Below are positions 27,810 to 37,081 of a stretch of DNA of 64,000 nt, piece by piece. Made by a program: the position numbers and the translations under genes. The DNA is from Singulisphaera sp. GP187. Its GTDB lineage: Bacteria; Planctomycetota; Phycisphaerae; Phycisphaerales; SM1A02. Every line of letters starts with the position of its first letter. Position 1 is the first letter of the stretch. Location: NCBI GenBank assembly GCA_945871915.1, contig CAMBXO010000001.1:186001-250000 (forward strand). The letters are read 5' to 3'. Under the pieces are notes generated by a model. That model did no database searches, was not told where the DNA came from, and saw only the letters and a list, made by a program, of their open reading frames with translations.

Positions 27810-29164
27810 AGCGATCTTTTGATTCCAATCTTCTCGTTTCGGTCGCCGGCGCCATTGCCGTCAGCGTTGCATGGGCTGTTGTTGGACCTTCGCTGGCCGC
27901 CGGAATCGGATTGGTCTTGGCATTGATTCTGTTCGCCAACACCTTGGCCCACTCGAATGGATTGGAGCGCATCACAACGGCTCTGCATCGAGTGGCCGAC
28001 GGCGATCCAAACGCTTCGCTTCCTTTGCGTTCACGCCCTTCCACCAAGCGATTGATTACGGCGGCTGCACACCTTGCCGGCGCTTTGCGGGCATCTCGTG
28101 ATGCGCTGACCTCGGAACGACTTCGACGACGCATTTTGGAGGAGGCACTGAAGGAAGGCCTTGTGATTTTGGATGCTCAACAGCATGTGCTCGTTGCCAA
28201 TGAGCTTGCAGGTCGGATGCTCGGACTCCAACCAGAGGATTCTCGCGGAAAGTTGTTGCAGCAGTGCACTCGGTGTCCTGAATTGAACCTGCTCCTTGAG
28301 TCGGCCTTTACCACCAACGGTCGCCACCAAGCGGATTTTGAACCGCCCGGTTCGCCGGGTCTCATTGTGGAGGGCGTTGTGGCATGTGTTGCCGACGAAA
28401 ACCACTGCGTCGCCGGGGCTCTCCTGCTGCTCTCGGATGTCACGGCCGCCAGATCGCTTGATCGCATGCGGAGTGATTTTGCAGCCAATGTGAGTCACGA
28501 ATTGCGGACTCCCATTACCAACATTCGCGGATATGTCGAAACGCTTCTTCAAGTGGGCTTAGACGATCCAGCCACGGCACGGAAATTTCTTGACATTGTG
28601 CATCGCAATGCTTCACGCCTTGGTGCGCTCGTGGAGGATTTGCTCTTGCTTTCTTTTGTTGAGAGTCCGGTCTCTCGTGAACGCATTCAGATTGCCGCCA
28701 TCCCTGCTCAACGACTCTTTGACTGGATCAAAACGGAACTCGGTCCTGCGGCCGAAGCCCGAGGAATTCGCCTATCGTTTTGCGGCGACCCCACGCTGTG
28801 TGTTCACGCCAATCCACTGCTGGCCGAACAAGCGATTGGAAATCTGGTGAGCAACGCCATCCGATATGCCCCCGATGGAACGCTTGTTGAATTCGGTTGC
28901 ACCCGCCACGGAAACTCCGTAGCCATTGCGATCCGAGATGAAGGCCCGGGCATTCCCGAACGCCATGTGCCGCGTCTCTTTGAACGCTTTTATAGAGTTG
29001 AAACATCTCGCACGCCAGAGCTCGGCGGCACGGGGCTTGGTCTGGCCATCGTGAAACACATCGCAATGGTGCATGGCGGTTCGATTGAGGTGCAAAGCGT
29101 GGTTGGTTCAGGAAGCACCTTTACCCTGCGGCTTCCAGTGGCCGAACAGCCAAACGCCGTGTGA
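27806..29164 (+). CDS. phoR: PhoR-like sensor histidine kinase
   Basis: Predicted 452 aa. Two N-terminal membrane helices (LLVSVAGAIAVSVAWAVVG and LAAGIGLVLALILFAN) are close together, so there is little periplasmic domain, as in PhoR that senses through PstSCAB-PhoU. A PAS-like domain follows (about 100-220). The dimerisation and phosphoacceptor box is DFAANVSHELRTPITN. The catalytic ATP domain has N box AIGNLVSNAIRYAPDG, DEGPGIP, and LGGTGLGLAIVKHI. ATG overlaps the phoB stop (ATGA). Confidence 0.93.
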   Translation: MKRSFDSNLLVSVAGAIAVSVAWAVVGPSLAAGIGLVLALILFANTLAHSNGLERITTALHRVADGDPNASLPLRSRPSTKRLITAAAHLAGALRASRDALTSERLRRRILEEALKEGLVILDAQQHVLVANELAGRMLGLQPEDSRGKLLQQCTRCPELNLLLESAFTTNGRHQADFEPPGSPGLIVEGVVACVADENHCVAGALLLLSDVTAARSLDRMRSDFAANVSHELRTPITNIRGYVETLLQVGLDDPATARKFLDIVHRNASRLGALVEDLLLLSFVESPVSRERIQIAAIPAQRLFDWIKTELGPAAEARGIRLSFCGDPTLCVHANPLLAEQAIGNLVSNAIRYAPDGTLVEFGCTRHGNSVAIAIRDEGPGIPERHVPRLFERFYRVETSRTPELGGTGLGLAIVKHIAMVHGGSIEVQSVVGSGSTFTLRLPVAEQPNAV

Positions 29165-29195
29165 TTCCGGATGCCGCTTCATGCGGCTGAACAAT

Positions 29196-29212
29196 CTAAA
29201 CGCTTTCTTAAC
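29196..29212 (+). promoter_or_regulatory. Pho-box-like direct repeat before pstS
   Basis: CTAAAC (29196-29201) and CTTAAC (29207-29212) are direct repeats with 11-bp periodicity, about 100 nt before the pstS ATG. PhoB/PhoP-type regulators bind such repeats one helical turn apart. The assignment rests on spacing, similarity and the gene context. Confidence 0.5.
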
Positions 29213-29311
29213 ACTCATTCGGCCGACTTTTGAACACCAACGGACGCCATCACGCCACACTTGATCGTTGTGGACGCCCGCTCCAATGACCCCTTGACCC
29301 GAAAGCACTCC

Positions 29312-30304
29312 ATGCAACGAATCACCACCCTTGCGCTGGCCATCCTCATTCCCATGCTGGCCGCTTTCACGCATCAGAACGGTGAACCACTCGCCTCTCT
29401 GAAGGGCGATGTGAAACTCGATGGAAGCAGCACGGTGTACCCCATCACCGAGGCAGTCGCCGAGGAGTTTTGCAAAGTTGCCACCAAGGTTCGAGTCACC
29501 GTCGGAGTGAGTGGGACAGGCGGCGGTTTCAAACGATTCTGCAAGGGCGAAACAGACATCACCAATGCGAGTCGGCCAATCACTCGCAGCGAGTTGGAAG
29601 CCGCAACAAGCCGCACAGTTGAATTCATTGAATTGCCAATCGCCTATGACGGCCTGTGCGTGGTGATTCATCCCAAGAACACATGGGCTGGCACCATGAC
29701 GATGGATCAACTCAAACAGATTTATAGCGCCACCGGAACCGCCAAGACATGGAAGGATGTGGATCCATCGTGGCCCGATCGACCGATCAAGGTGTATAGC
29801 CCGGGAACGGATAGTGGCACCTTTGACTTTTTCCGGGATGTCACCGTTGGCAAGGACGGCAAGATTCGCGCCGACATCAGCGTGAGCGAAGATGACAATG
29901 TGCTGGTGCATGGGATCAGCCAAGATCAAGATGCCATTGGATATTTCGGATTCGCTTACTACCAAGAGAATCGCGACAAACTCAAGAGTGTGGCCATCGA
30001 CAGCGGAAAAGGTGCCGTATTGCCCTCGGATTCCACCATTCTGGATGGCACCTATAGCCCGATGAGCCGTCCGCTTTTCTTGTATGTCAATCGAGCCAAT
30101 GCAGCACACCCTCACATTGCGGCGTTCGTGGATTTCTTTCTGCAGAATGCAACCACCCTTTCCAAAGAAGTGGGCTACACACCGCTTCCCGAATCGATCG
30201 GCGGAACTGTGATGGCGAATTGGAAAGCCCGTCGCACTGGAACGCAATTTCTCAATGCTGCTGGCGAAAAAGTTTCCGGCACGCTGGCCGCCGTTTACAG
30301 ATAA
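29312..30304 (+). CDS. pstS: phosphate ABC transporter substrate-binding protein PstS
   Basis: Predicted 330 aa. A signal peptide ([19 protein letters not shown]) starts at the chosen ATG. The mature protein begins near [22 protein letters not shown]. The phosphate-binding loops are [32 protein letters not shown] and [12 protein letters not shown]. It belongs to the PstS subfamily with long spacing common in marine bacteria and cyanobacteria. It binds inorganic phosphate in the periplasm and hands it to PstCAB. A Pho-box-like repeat lies upstream. Confidence 0.95.
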   Translation: MQRITTLALAILIPMLAAFTHQNGEPLASLKGDVKLDGSSTVYPITEAVAEEFCKVATKVRVTVGVSGTGGGFKRFCKGETDITNASRPITRSELEAATSRTVEFIELPIAYDGLCVVIHPKNTWAGTMTMDQLKQIYSATGTAKTWKDVDPSWPDRPIKVYSPGTDSGTFDFFRDVTVGKDGKIRADISVSEDDNVLVHGISQDQDAIGYFGFAYYQENRDKLKSVAIDSGKGAVLPSDSTILDGTYSPMSRPLFLYVNRANAAHPHIAAFVDFFLQNATTLSKEVGYTPLPESIGGTVMANWKARRTGTQFLNAAGEKVSGTLAAVYR

Positions 30305-30325
30305 ACGCTCCATGCTGACCCACGC

Positions 30326-31306
30326 ATGACTACGGCGCACACGAGCCCCGCATTGCGAGCCGCCCTCGCTGCCAAGCACGGATCGTTACGGTCGAGTGTT
30401 CTTCGAGAACTTCGCGAACGATTTGTGCGAGGGATGTTCATTCTGTGCACGGTGTTTAGCATCGGAACCACCCTCGCCATCATCGCCACGTTGGCGTGGG
30501 AAACGACGCATTTCTTTGCTCTTCCCGAAGTCACGCTCGCAGACTTTCTGTTGGGGACCACATGGAGTCCACTTCTGGGCGCCGAAAAACATTTTGGAAT
30601 TTGGCCTCTGGTCTGCGGAACGTTTCTTGTTGCAGGAGTTGGAGCCCTCTTCGCCCTTCCGGTTGGGCTGATTGCCGCGGTCTATCTCAGTGAATACGCG
30701 CCGAAGCGCATCCGCGCGACCGTGAAACCGGTCCTTGAAGTGCTCGCCGGCGTGCCGACGGTGGTGTATGGATTCTTTGCCTTAACAGCCATCACACCCG
30801 CATTGCAATGGATGTGCACGCTGGTGTTTGGTGTGCCAATTTTTCCTGGATACAACGCGACCGGCGCCGGCCTTGCCGTGGGCATCATGATCCTTCCCAT
30901 TGTGTGCAGCCTGAGCGAGGACGCTTTGCAATCTGTTCCACGATCGCTTCGAGAAGGTGGATATGCACTTGGCGGAAACCGATTCGATGTCAGCGTGCGC
31001 ATCGTGGTTCCAGCCGCACTCAGCGGAATCATGGCCAGTTTCTTTCTTGCGATTACTCGTGCCGTTGGTGAAACCATGATCGTGGCCCTTGCCGCCGGCG
31101 GGCTGGCCCACCTCACGCTGAATCCGGCCAACGAAACCCAAACCATGACGGCGTACATGGTGCAAATTTTTCTTGGTGACGCCCCAGCCTTTGGAGTGGA
31201 AAACCTTTCAAGTTATGCGGTGGCGGCGGTACTTTTTGTGATCACGCTTGGTTTGACCGTCGCTGGAAACATACTGCTCAAACTATTTCAAGAGGAATAC
31301 GAATGA
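30326..31306 (+). CDS. pstC: phosphate ABC transporter permease PstC
   Basis: Predicted 326 aa with about six membrane helices. The inner-membrane permease signature EDALQSVPRSLREGGYALGGNRFDV is the EAA loop that contacts the ATPase PstB. VLAGVPTVVYGFFAL is typical of PstC. It follows pstS by 21 nt and overlaps pstA by 4 nt (ATGA). Confidence 0.94.
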   Translation: MTTAHTSPALRAALAAKHGSLRSSVLRELRERFVRGMFILCTVFSIGTTLAIIATLAWETTHFFALPEVTLADFLLGTTWSPLLGAEKHFGIWPLVCGTFLVAGVGALFALPVGLIAAVYLSEYAPKRIRATVKPVLEVLAGVPTVVYGFFALTAITPALQWMCTLVFGVPIFPGYNATGAGLAVGIMILPIVCSLSEDALQSVPRSLREGGYALGGNRFDVSVRIVVPAALSGIMASFFLAITRAVGETMIVALAAGGLAHLTLNPANETQTMTAYMVQIFLGDAPAFGVENLSSYAVAAVLFVITLGLTVAGNILLKLFQEEYE

Positions 31307-32304
31307 GCGGAACGCTGCGAAATCAGGCGGTTCGCACGCTGCAGAATCGTGCGTTTCTTGCGCTGTGCCTTGTCTGTACAAGCCTGTCCGTTCTGTTGGT
31401 TGCTGTTCTGTTGGTGACGATTGTCACCCAAGGATCGGCTCGACTCTTCAATCAAGCCGCGGTTGACGCTGTGTTTTCTCATGGTGAACTCGGTCACATT
31501 CCTGAATTGATCCGCTGGAGTGTGTTGACCAACTTTGCCAGCCGTCGCCCCGACGATGCCGGCCTGTGCGCACCATTGCTGGGAAGTGTGTGGGTCTGCC
31601 TCACCTGCATGGTGTTCGCCCTGCCTCTTGGCGTTGGGACGGCGGTGTATCTCGAAGAATTTGCAACGCGCACCCGCTTCAGTCGATTTGTGGAATTGAA
31701 TGTGCGGAATCTGGCTGGCGTTCCAAGCATTGTGTATGGAATCATTGGACTCACAGCCTTCAGTCGAATGTTTGGACTCTTCGGAAATCCCGATGGCACA
31801 CCCATTCAAATAGGTGATCCCGATTCAGCGCTAAGCCTGCGGCTGCCATTTGGTCCAAGCGTGCTCGCCGGCGGTCTGACGCTGATGCTGGTGGTGCTTC
31901 CGATCATCATCATTGCCTCGCAGGAAGCACTGCGGGCTGTTCCGAAAAGCCTTCGACAAGCCAGCGAGGCGCTTGGCGCAACGCGTTGGCAAACAACGCG
32001 GCTGGTCACGATTCCAGCCGCCGTGTCATCCATTCTCACTGGCGCCATTTTGGCGCTGAGTCGAGCCATTGGTGAGGCGGCACCGTTGCTGGTTTTAGGA
32101 ATTCCCGTATTTATTGCCAACACTCCCAGTGGACCCATGAGCAATTTCACCGTGCTTCCATTTCAGATTTTCAACTGGGCCAGTCGGCCGCAAGTCGCCT
32201 TTCAAGAACTTGCTGCAACAGCCATCATTGTGCTGCTTGCTGTGCTTCTCACCTTGAATGCACTAGTGATTTATCTTCGCCACCGTCTGCACCATGCACT
32301 ATGA
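31303..32304 (+). CDS. pstA: phosphate ABC transporter permease PstA
   Basis: Predicted 333 aa with about six membrane helices. It shows [15 protein letters not shown] and the EAA-like loop [21 protein letters not shown] longer periplasmic loop follows the first helix. It pairs with PstC to form the membrane pore. It overlaps pstC and pstB by 4 nt on each side. Confidence 0.94.
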   Translation: MSGTLRNQAVRTLQNRAFLALCLVCTSLSVLLVAVLLVTIVTQGSARLFNQAAVDAVFSHGELGHIPELIRWSVLTNFASRRPDDAGLCAPLLGSVWVCLTCMVFALPLGVGTAVYLEEFATRTRFSRFVELNVRNLAGVPSIVYGIIGLTAFSRMFGLFGNPDGTPIQIGDPDSALSLRLPFGPSVLAGGLTLMLVVLPIIIIASQEALRAVPKSLRQASEALGATRWQTTRLVTIPAAVSSILTGAILALSRAIGEAAPLLVLGIPVFIANTPSGPMSNFTVLPFQIFNWASRPQVAFQELAATAIIVLLAVLLTLNALVIYLRHRLHHAL

Positions 32305-33149
32305 ATCAATTTGAAGCTCCTTTCATGAACAATGTGCCAGCACGACCTCCCTCACTTCACAATGCGCCACCTGATGCGCCGATTCGCCAGCCACCGAGGC
32401 TCGCATTACGCGCCGAGGGATTCAACGCCTGGTACGGCTCGTTTCAAGCGATTCACGATTTGACGCTGGACATTCCAATGCAATCCGTCACGGCGCTCAT
32501 TGGTCCAAGCGGCTGCGGCAAGAGCACCTTCCTTCGGTGGATCAATCGAATGAATGACATGATTCCCAGTGCCAAAGCGTCGGGGTCGCTCACACTGGAT
32601 GGCGAGAATTTGCTTGATCGAGATCACGATGTCGTTGCGTTGCGACGAAGAGTGGGAATGGTCTTTCAGAAACCCAATCCCTTTCCAAAAAGCATTTACG
32701 ACAACATCGCCTTTGGTGCCCGACTGCATCGCACCATGAGTCACGCCCAATTAGATGAACTGGTCGAATGCAGCCTGCGAGCGGCGGCGATCTGGGACGA
32801 GGTGAAAGATCGACTGCATCAGAGTGCCCTGGGGCTTTCCGGCGGGCAACAGCAGAGATTGTGCATTGCTCGAGCGATGGCTGTGGGGCCCGAAGTGCTC
32901 TTGATGGATGAGCCCTGTTCAGCACTTGATCCCAGAAGCACCGCCAGTATCGAGGCGTTGATTCGAGACCTTCGGAGTCAATTCACCATTGTCATCGTGA
33001 CGCACAACATGCAGCAGGCTGCTCGTGTCAGCGAACAAACGGCCTTTTTCTTTGAAGGCCGATTGGTGGAGTCCGGAACGACCGATACCATCTTTACGAA
33101 TCCATCCAACAAACAGACTGAGGAATATGTCACCGGTCGCTTTGGGTAA
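32301..33149 (+). CDS. pstB: phosphate ABC transporter ATPase PstB
   Basis: Predicted 282 aa. Walker [11 protein letters not shown]-loop [22 protein letters not shown] signature [17 protein letters not shown], Walker [14 protein letters not shown] and the switch His in VTHNMQQA are all present. The Q-loop sequence and the C-terminal [10 protein letters not shown] are specific to PstB. About 30 extra residues rich in Pro lie before the core. It powers phosphate uptake with PstSCA. Confidence 0.96.
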   Translation: MNQFEAPFMNNVPARPPSLHNAPPDAPIRQPPRLALRAEGFNAWYGSFQAIHDLTLDIPMQSVTALIGPSGCGKSTFLRWINRMNDMIPSAKASGSLTLDGENLLDRDHDVVALRRRVGMVFQKPNPFPKSIYDNIAFGARLHRTMSHAQLDELVECSLRAAAIWDEVKDRLHQSALGLSGGQQQRLCIARAMAVGPEVLLMDEPCSALDPRSTASIEALIRDLRSQFTIVIVTHNMQQAARVSEQTAFFFEGRLVESGTTDTIFTNPSNKQTEEYVTGRFG

Positions 33150-33172
33150 TCCCAATCTTCGAGGAACCGTTC

Positions 33173-33829
33173 ATGTCCGTTGACCTGCGAAATGAAATGG
33201 TGGAACTGCGACGCAACCTCCTCGCCATGGGGGCAGCCGTCGAACAGCGAGTGACCCGCGTGATTGAGTGCTTGATCGACGGCGATCTGTCTCTGGCGGA
33301 ATCCGTGAAGGCTGGCGATGCTGAAATCGACCGCATGGAATTGGAGTTGGAAGCCAGTTGCATGCGCCTGCTGGCGCTGGCTCAGCCGGTAGCTGGTGAT
33401 CTGCGTCTCATTCTTGCGGTCATCCGAATCAGCGGCGAGCTGGAGCGCGTGGCGGATTTGGCGCGTGGCATCGCCAAGAAACTCATCAAAGTGGCCGCCA
33501 TTGAAACCGTCAGTCTGCCCACCGCCATGACCGACCTTGCCTTTGCGACGCGCACCATGCTCAGCGATGTCCTGGCCGGGCTTGCAAACGAAGACGCCGC
33601 CCTGTGTCGACAAGTGCGTCGCTCGGACGACCGGGTGGACGATCTTTACAAGTCCATTCTGATGTGGGGGCGGCAGGAAATTCCAAACCACCCAGAAGCC
33701 ACCGCCGCCGCCATCGATGTCTTGGCCATGGCCCAGCGTTTTGAACGCATTTCCGACATCACCACCAACATCGCCGAAGATGTCATTTTTCTCGTGGAAG
33801 GTCGCGTGGTGCGCCATGAGGCCGTGTGA
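33173..33829 (+). CDS. phoU: phosphate signalling regulator PhoU
   Basis: Predicted 218 aa, two three-helix PhoU repeats. Each has the metal-binding E/D-rich pattern (AGDAEIDRMELELEASC and RRSDDRVDDLYKSIL). RISGELERVADLARGIAKK and AQRFERISDITTNIAEDV are the paired signature helices. PhoU links PstSCAB activity to PhoR and keeps the regulon off when phosphate is plentiful. It is 23 nt after pstB and ends the phosphate cluster. Confidence 0.94.
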   Translation: MSVDLRNEMVELRRNLLAMGAAVEQRVTRVIECLIDGDLSLAESVKAGDAEIDRMELELEASCMRLLALAQPVAGDLRLILAVIRISGELERVADLARGIAKKLIKVAAIETVSLPTAMTDLAFATRTMLSDVLAGLANEDAALCRQVRRSDDRVDDLYKSILMWGRQEIPNHPEATAAAIDVLAMAQRFERISDITTNIAEDVIFLVEGRVVRHEAV

Positions 33830-33839
33830 ATGTGCTGGT

Positions 33840-33868
33840 TTGAGGGTTCCGTTAAGTTTCGCTATCCT
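33840..33868 (+). promoter_or_regulatory. rpmH promoter
   Basis: TTGAGG (33840-33845) and TATCCT (33863-33868) with an optimal 17-nt spacer lie 23 nt before the rpmH ATG, just after phoU. The start would fall near 33875, giving a short leader with AAGGA. Confidence 0.65.
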
Positions 33869-33891
33869 GCTCGACCCGTAAGGAACCGCCC

Positions 33892-34026
33892 ATGCATTAC
33901 CCACATAAATTGAGTCGAATCAAGAAGGTCCGCAAGGTGGGTTTCCGTGCCCGAATGAGCACGAGCAAGGGCCGCAAAGTGATCAATCGCCAGCGGCGTG
34001 TGGGTCGGAAAATCCGAACTCGCTAA
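33892..34026 (+). CDS. rpmH: 50S ribosomal protein L34
   Basis: Predicted 44-aa very basic protein: MHYPHKLSRIKKVRKVGFRA at the start, then RMSTSKGRKVINRQRRVGRK. The G-F-R-A-R-M-x-T-x-x-G-R-K core is the bL34 signature. AAGGA lies 8 nt before the ATG. In most bacteria rpmH is followed by rnpA; here shikimate kinase follows 5 nt later, and no RNase P protein gene is found in this window. Confidence 0.95.
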   Translation: MHYPHKLSRIKKVRKVGFRARMSTSKGRKVINRQRRVGRKIRTR

Positions 34027-34031
34027 ACCGC

Positions 34032-34631
34032 GTGGCACGCTCGCCACTGCTTCTGCTGATTGGACTTCGTTGCTCCGGAAAGACCACGCTTGGCAAAGCC
34101 ACGGCGCAGAGTCTGAACCTTCCATGTGCAGATCTTGATCCTTCCGTTCTTGCGGCGCTTGGATGCTCCACGGTCACCGAGGCGTTTGCGTTCCATGGTG
34201 AACGAGGATGGCGAGACGCCGAAGCCGCCGCTTTTCGGCAAGCCCTTGATGCTTCAGACATTCGCGTCCTGAGTGTTGGTGGTGGAACGCCGACAACGGC
34301 CGGAAGTGCCGCAGCGATCCGGCAGGGTCAGCAGCAAGGGTGGCTGCGAGTTGCGCTATTGGATCCGGGCCAAGAGGAATTGATCAAACGATTGCAAGCA
34401 TCTCGCGGCGACCGCCCCACTCTTGCGTCCGATCCCATGGATGAAGTCTCGCGACTCGCTGCAGAACGCATGCCTCTCTTTCGATCGCTTGCGGACATGG
34501 TGATCGATACACGAGAGCCACTGGCAGCGTGCGTTCAACGGCTTGCAACCCTGCTCACTTTGAATCCGGATACCGCTCCCTCAAGCCCGGCCAGTGAATC
34601 ACCTCAAGGCCGCTCTCGTCGGGCTTCATGA
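34032..34631 (+). CDS. aroK: shikimate kinase
   Basis: Predicted 199 aa. It phosphorylates shikimate with ATP in the aromatic amino-acid pathway. The P-loop GLRCSGKTTLG is at residues 11-21, the shikimate-binding Asp is in DLDPS, ERGWRDAEAAAF is the E-x-x-F-R-x-x-E equivalent, and VLSVGGGTP is the Walker B-like GGG motif. RPTLASDPMDE is the lid. GTG start, 5 nt after rpmH. The last 77 nt overlap the 3' end of rnc on the opposite strand. Confidence 0.88.
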   Translation: MARSPLLLLIGLRCSGKTTLGKATAQSLNLPCADLDPSVLAALGCSTVTEAFAFHGERGWRDAEAAAFRQALDASDIRVLSVGGGTPTTAGSAAAIRQGQQQGWLRVALLDPGQEELIKRLQASRGDRPTLASDPMDEVSRLAAERMPLFRSLADMVIDTREPLAACVQRLATLLTLNPDTAPSSPASESPQGRSRRAS

Positions 34632-35307
34632 CCCCAAGTTCGCGAAGCGCCTCAAGGGCTGCAAGTTGCTCGGCCGCTTTTTTGGTGGCTCCCCAACACG
34701 ATGGAAACCTGCGATCGCCACTCACCACCGCAACTTCAAAGCATTTGGCGTGATCGGGACCTTTTTCATCCAGCACCAGATAGGTGGGCGGAGCGAGGCC
34801 GATGGAATTCATGCTCTGCTGGACAACGCTTTTGTAATTGAATTGGTGGCCGCTCCGAGAGGCTTGCTCCACACGGCTTTCAATCATGCGTAGCACCAAA
34901 TTGCGGGCAGCTTCAAGGCCGCCGTCGAGATAGATCGCCCCAAGAATGGACTCAAGCACCGCGGCACTCACGGAGGCTGGAAGCGTGCTGCGAGGGCCCA
35001 TGCCTTTGCCAAGCACAATGCATTGATCGAGTTGTAATTCACGTGCAATTTCGGCGCAGGTCTGGCGACTGACCACATGACTTTTGATCTTGGTGAGTTC
35101 GCCTTCGAGTCGTTCTGGAAGCCATCGAAAAAGATGCTCGCACGCGATCAAGCCAAGCACGGAGTCACCAAGAAACTCCAGTCGCTCGTTGCTCACCAAT
35201 CGGCGGTCAGCGATGCTGGCGTGGGTAAGGGCCGTGCACAACAAGGATCGATCCCGAAAGTGATATCCAATTCTTTCCTCTAAGTCCGCCAGCATTTTCT
35301 CGTCCAT
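34555..35307 (-). CDS. rnc: ribonuclease III
   Basis: Predicted 250 aa, the full length for RNase III. The nuclease domain has the signature NERLEFLGDSVLGL, with further catalytic acids in ESILGAIYLDGG. The double-stranded-RNA-binding domain follows (NYKSVVQQSMNSIG to KKAAEQLAALEALREL). It cuts double-stranded rRNA precursors. In this genome it would also be expected to cut the tracrRNA:crRNA duplex of the Cas9 system at 58.5-63.3 kb. Its 3' end overlaps aroK tail to tail by 77 nt. Confidence 0.95.
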   Translation of the reverse strand: MDEKMLADLEERIGYHFRDRSLLCTALTHASIADRRLVSNERLEFLGDSVLGLIACEHLFRWLPERLEGELTKIKSHVVSRQTCAEIARELQLDQCIVLGKGMGPRSTLPASVSAAVLESILGAIYLDGGLEAARNLVLRMIESRVEQASRSGHQFNYKSVVQQSMNSIGLAPPTYLVLDEKGPDHAKCFEVAVVSGDRRFPSCWGATKKAAEQLAALEALRELGVMKPDESGLEVIHWPGLRERYPDSK

Positions 35308-35449
35308 TGAAAGAGCCTCCGCTGTAACCCAAAGGGCTTACAGCACACGAACCAGTGGCTCGCGGGCTCTCCAGCGGACTCCGATCATGAAGTGCGCTGG
35401 AGAGAGCGCGAAGAAATGCTCCACACCATGTGGAAGCCAAGACAACCGT

Positions 35450-35851
35450 TTAGACAAGTCGACCGAGCGAACCCCGATCAATGAGTCGTTCAAACTTCGA
35501 AAACTCTTGGTCGTTTGCACCGCGATCCAGATGAATGCCCATCCGCCGCGGACCGGGGTCGTCAATTTCATCAAAGACTCGGACAACAGAACCAATCATG
35601 CGAATCGAGCCATTGGAACTCCCGGGCGGATAAATATCCACTTCCACAGGCGTGCCAACCGGCAATGGAGAATCCAATTCAAGCCGAATGCCCGAATGAC
35701 TGATGTCGTAGGCGTGTCCCTCGAAGAATCCTTTGGACTCTGGCGACTTTCCATGTGCGCCCACAACCACATGAACCACAGCAGGTTCAAAGGTGAACCT
35801 TTCTGCGTCTCGGTTATTGGCTAGGCACACGGTCACGCTTGTCTCCTGCAT
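35450..35851 (-). CDS. PilZ-domain protein, probable c-di-GMP sensor
   Basis: Predicted 133 aa, one domain. NNRDAERFTFEPA fits the R-x-x-x-R region (one Arg is replaced), and AYDISHSGIRLELDSPLPVG is the D-x-S-x-x-G part with the following beta strand. These bind cyclic di-GMP in PilZ proteins. It has no output domain and may act on motility or secretion. It is divergent from ilvC. The incomplete Arg motif leaves c-di-GMP binding uncertain. Confidence 0.7.
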   Translation of the reverse strand: MQETSVTVCLANNRDAERFTFEPAVVHVVVGAHGKSPESKGFFEGHAYDISHSGIRLELDSPLPVGTPVEVDIYPPGSSNGSIRMIGSVVRVFDEIDDPGPRRMGIHLDRGANDQEFSKFERLIDRGSLGRLV

Positions 35852-35956
35852 CTCGGATTCAAAATCCGGAGATCACATTTCGTTATCGGTCGAATTCGTA
35901 TCAAGACTTAAACATTGTTTGGACTGCATTCACTTGGATGCCGCCACACATGTTCA

Positions 35957-37081
35957 ATGTGCCTTCAAAACCGGTCTGTCCTAATTCAGAATGCCGATTT
36001 TCAGCGGAATGATCCAGAATCGTTATTCTTCGGTCGCTTGATACCCCAATTTCAGCCATCGAAAGGCTCGGAATCACTTTCCGGACCGCTGGGCAAGTTG
36101 CCAGAAGCCCTTGCGGGGACAACAGTTGCAGTCATTGGATTTGGAAATCAGGGCTTCGCACATGCTCTGAATTTACGAGACAGTGGCGTTCAAGTTGTGG
36201 TCGGCACTCGCAAGGGTCAAACCGGGTGGAAGAACGCTCTTGAGGCTGGGTTAACCCCTGTAGAAATCGCTCAAGCGACTGCCAAAGCAGAACTTGTCAT
36301 CGTTGCCTTGCCGGATGAAATCCATGAAAAACTCTGGACATCAGATATCCAGCCGTTCCTGAAACCAAGCGCGGTCGTTGGGTTTTTGCATGGATTTTCG
36401 GTTCATCACGGCCTTGTCAAGGCTGCCCCTGAAATTGGAATTGTCATGGTGGCTCCAAAGGGGCCTGGAAAAACGCTCCGAGATCGATTCGTCAGCGGGC
36501 AGGGCCTTCCTGCGTTGTTTGCCGTGCATCAGGGAGGCAGCAATCCAGCTCGGACACGAGCCCTTGCATTGGCATGGGCGGCCGGCATTGGCAGTGCCCG
36601 AGCGGCGATTGTTGAAACCACCTTTGCACATGAAACCGAGACCGACCTCTTTGGAGAGCAGACCGTCTTGTGCGGCGGGGTTGTTGCACTGATGCAGGCG
36701 GCGTTTGAAACTTTGGTGAAAGCCGGATATCCGGCGGACCTTGCCTACATGGAGTGTTGTCAAGAATTGAAACAGATCACCGACCTCATTTTTGAGAAGG
36801 GCCTCGCGGCCACACGGCACGCCATTAGCAACACAGCCGAGTTTGGCGGATTCGTTGCGGGCGAAACGCTGATTGATGACACAGTGAAGCAGCGCATGCA
36901 GGCACTGCTTGCGGACATTCGCAGCGGAGCTTTCGGCAAGCGATTGCACGCGGATGCAGCTGCGGGATTTCCTTGGCTGAAGGCCCAGCGAGCGGCCGCT
37001 GCGGGCCACCCAATCGAACAAGCCGGTGCGAGCGTGCGCCAATGGATGCCGTGGCTGATGCAATCGGAGAAAGAAACATGA
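35957..37081 (+). CDS. ilvC: ketol-acid reductoisomerase
   Basis: Predicted 374 aa from the ATG at 35957; the true start may be further in, as family members are about 330-340 aa. It performs isomerisation and NADPH reduction in valine and isoleucine synthesis. The NADP fold is VIGFGNQGFAHALNLRDSG. FLHGFSVHHG, MVAPKGPGKTLR, ETDLFGEQTVLCGG with metal-binding Asp and Glu, and CCQELKQITDLIFEKGL follow in family order. It is class I (short form) by its ending. ATGA overlap with uppP; no ilvBN or ilvD nearby. Confidence 0.9.
   Translation: MCLQNRSVLIQNADFQRNDPESLFFGRLIPQFQPSKGSESLSGPLGKLPEALAGTTVAVIGFGNQGFAHALNLRDSGVQVVVGTRKGQTGWKNALEAGLTPVEIAQATAKAELVIVALPDEIHEKLWTSDIQPFLKPSAVVGFLHGFSVHHGLVKAAPEIGIVMVAPKGPGKTLRDRFVSGQGLPALFAVHQGGSNPARTRALALAWAAGIGSARAAIVETTFAHETETDLFGEQTVLCGGVVALMQAAFETLVKAGYPADLAYMECCQELKQITDLIFEKGLAATRHAISNTAEFGGFVAGETLIDDTVKQRMQALLADIRSGAFGKRLHADAAAGFPWLKAQRAAAAGHPIEQAGASVRQWMPWLMQSEKET

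Noticed and set aside
29108-30379. 423-codon minus-strand frame opposite pstS
   Set aside because: Pure shadow of pstS; the His- and Gly-rich composition is typical of an antisense frame.
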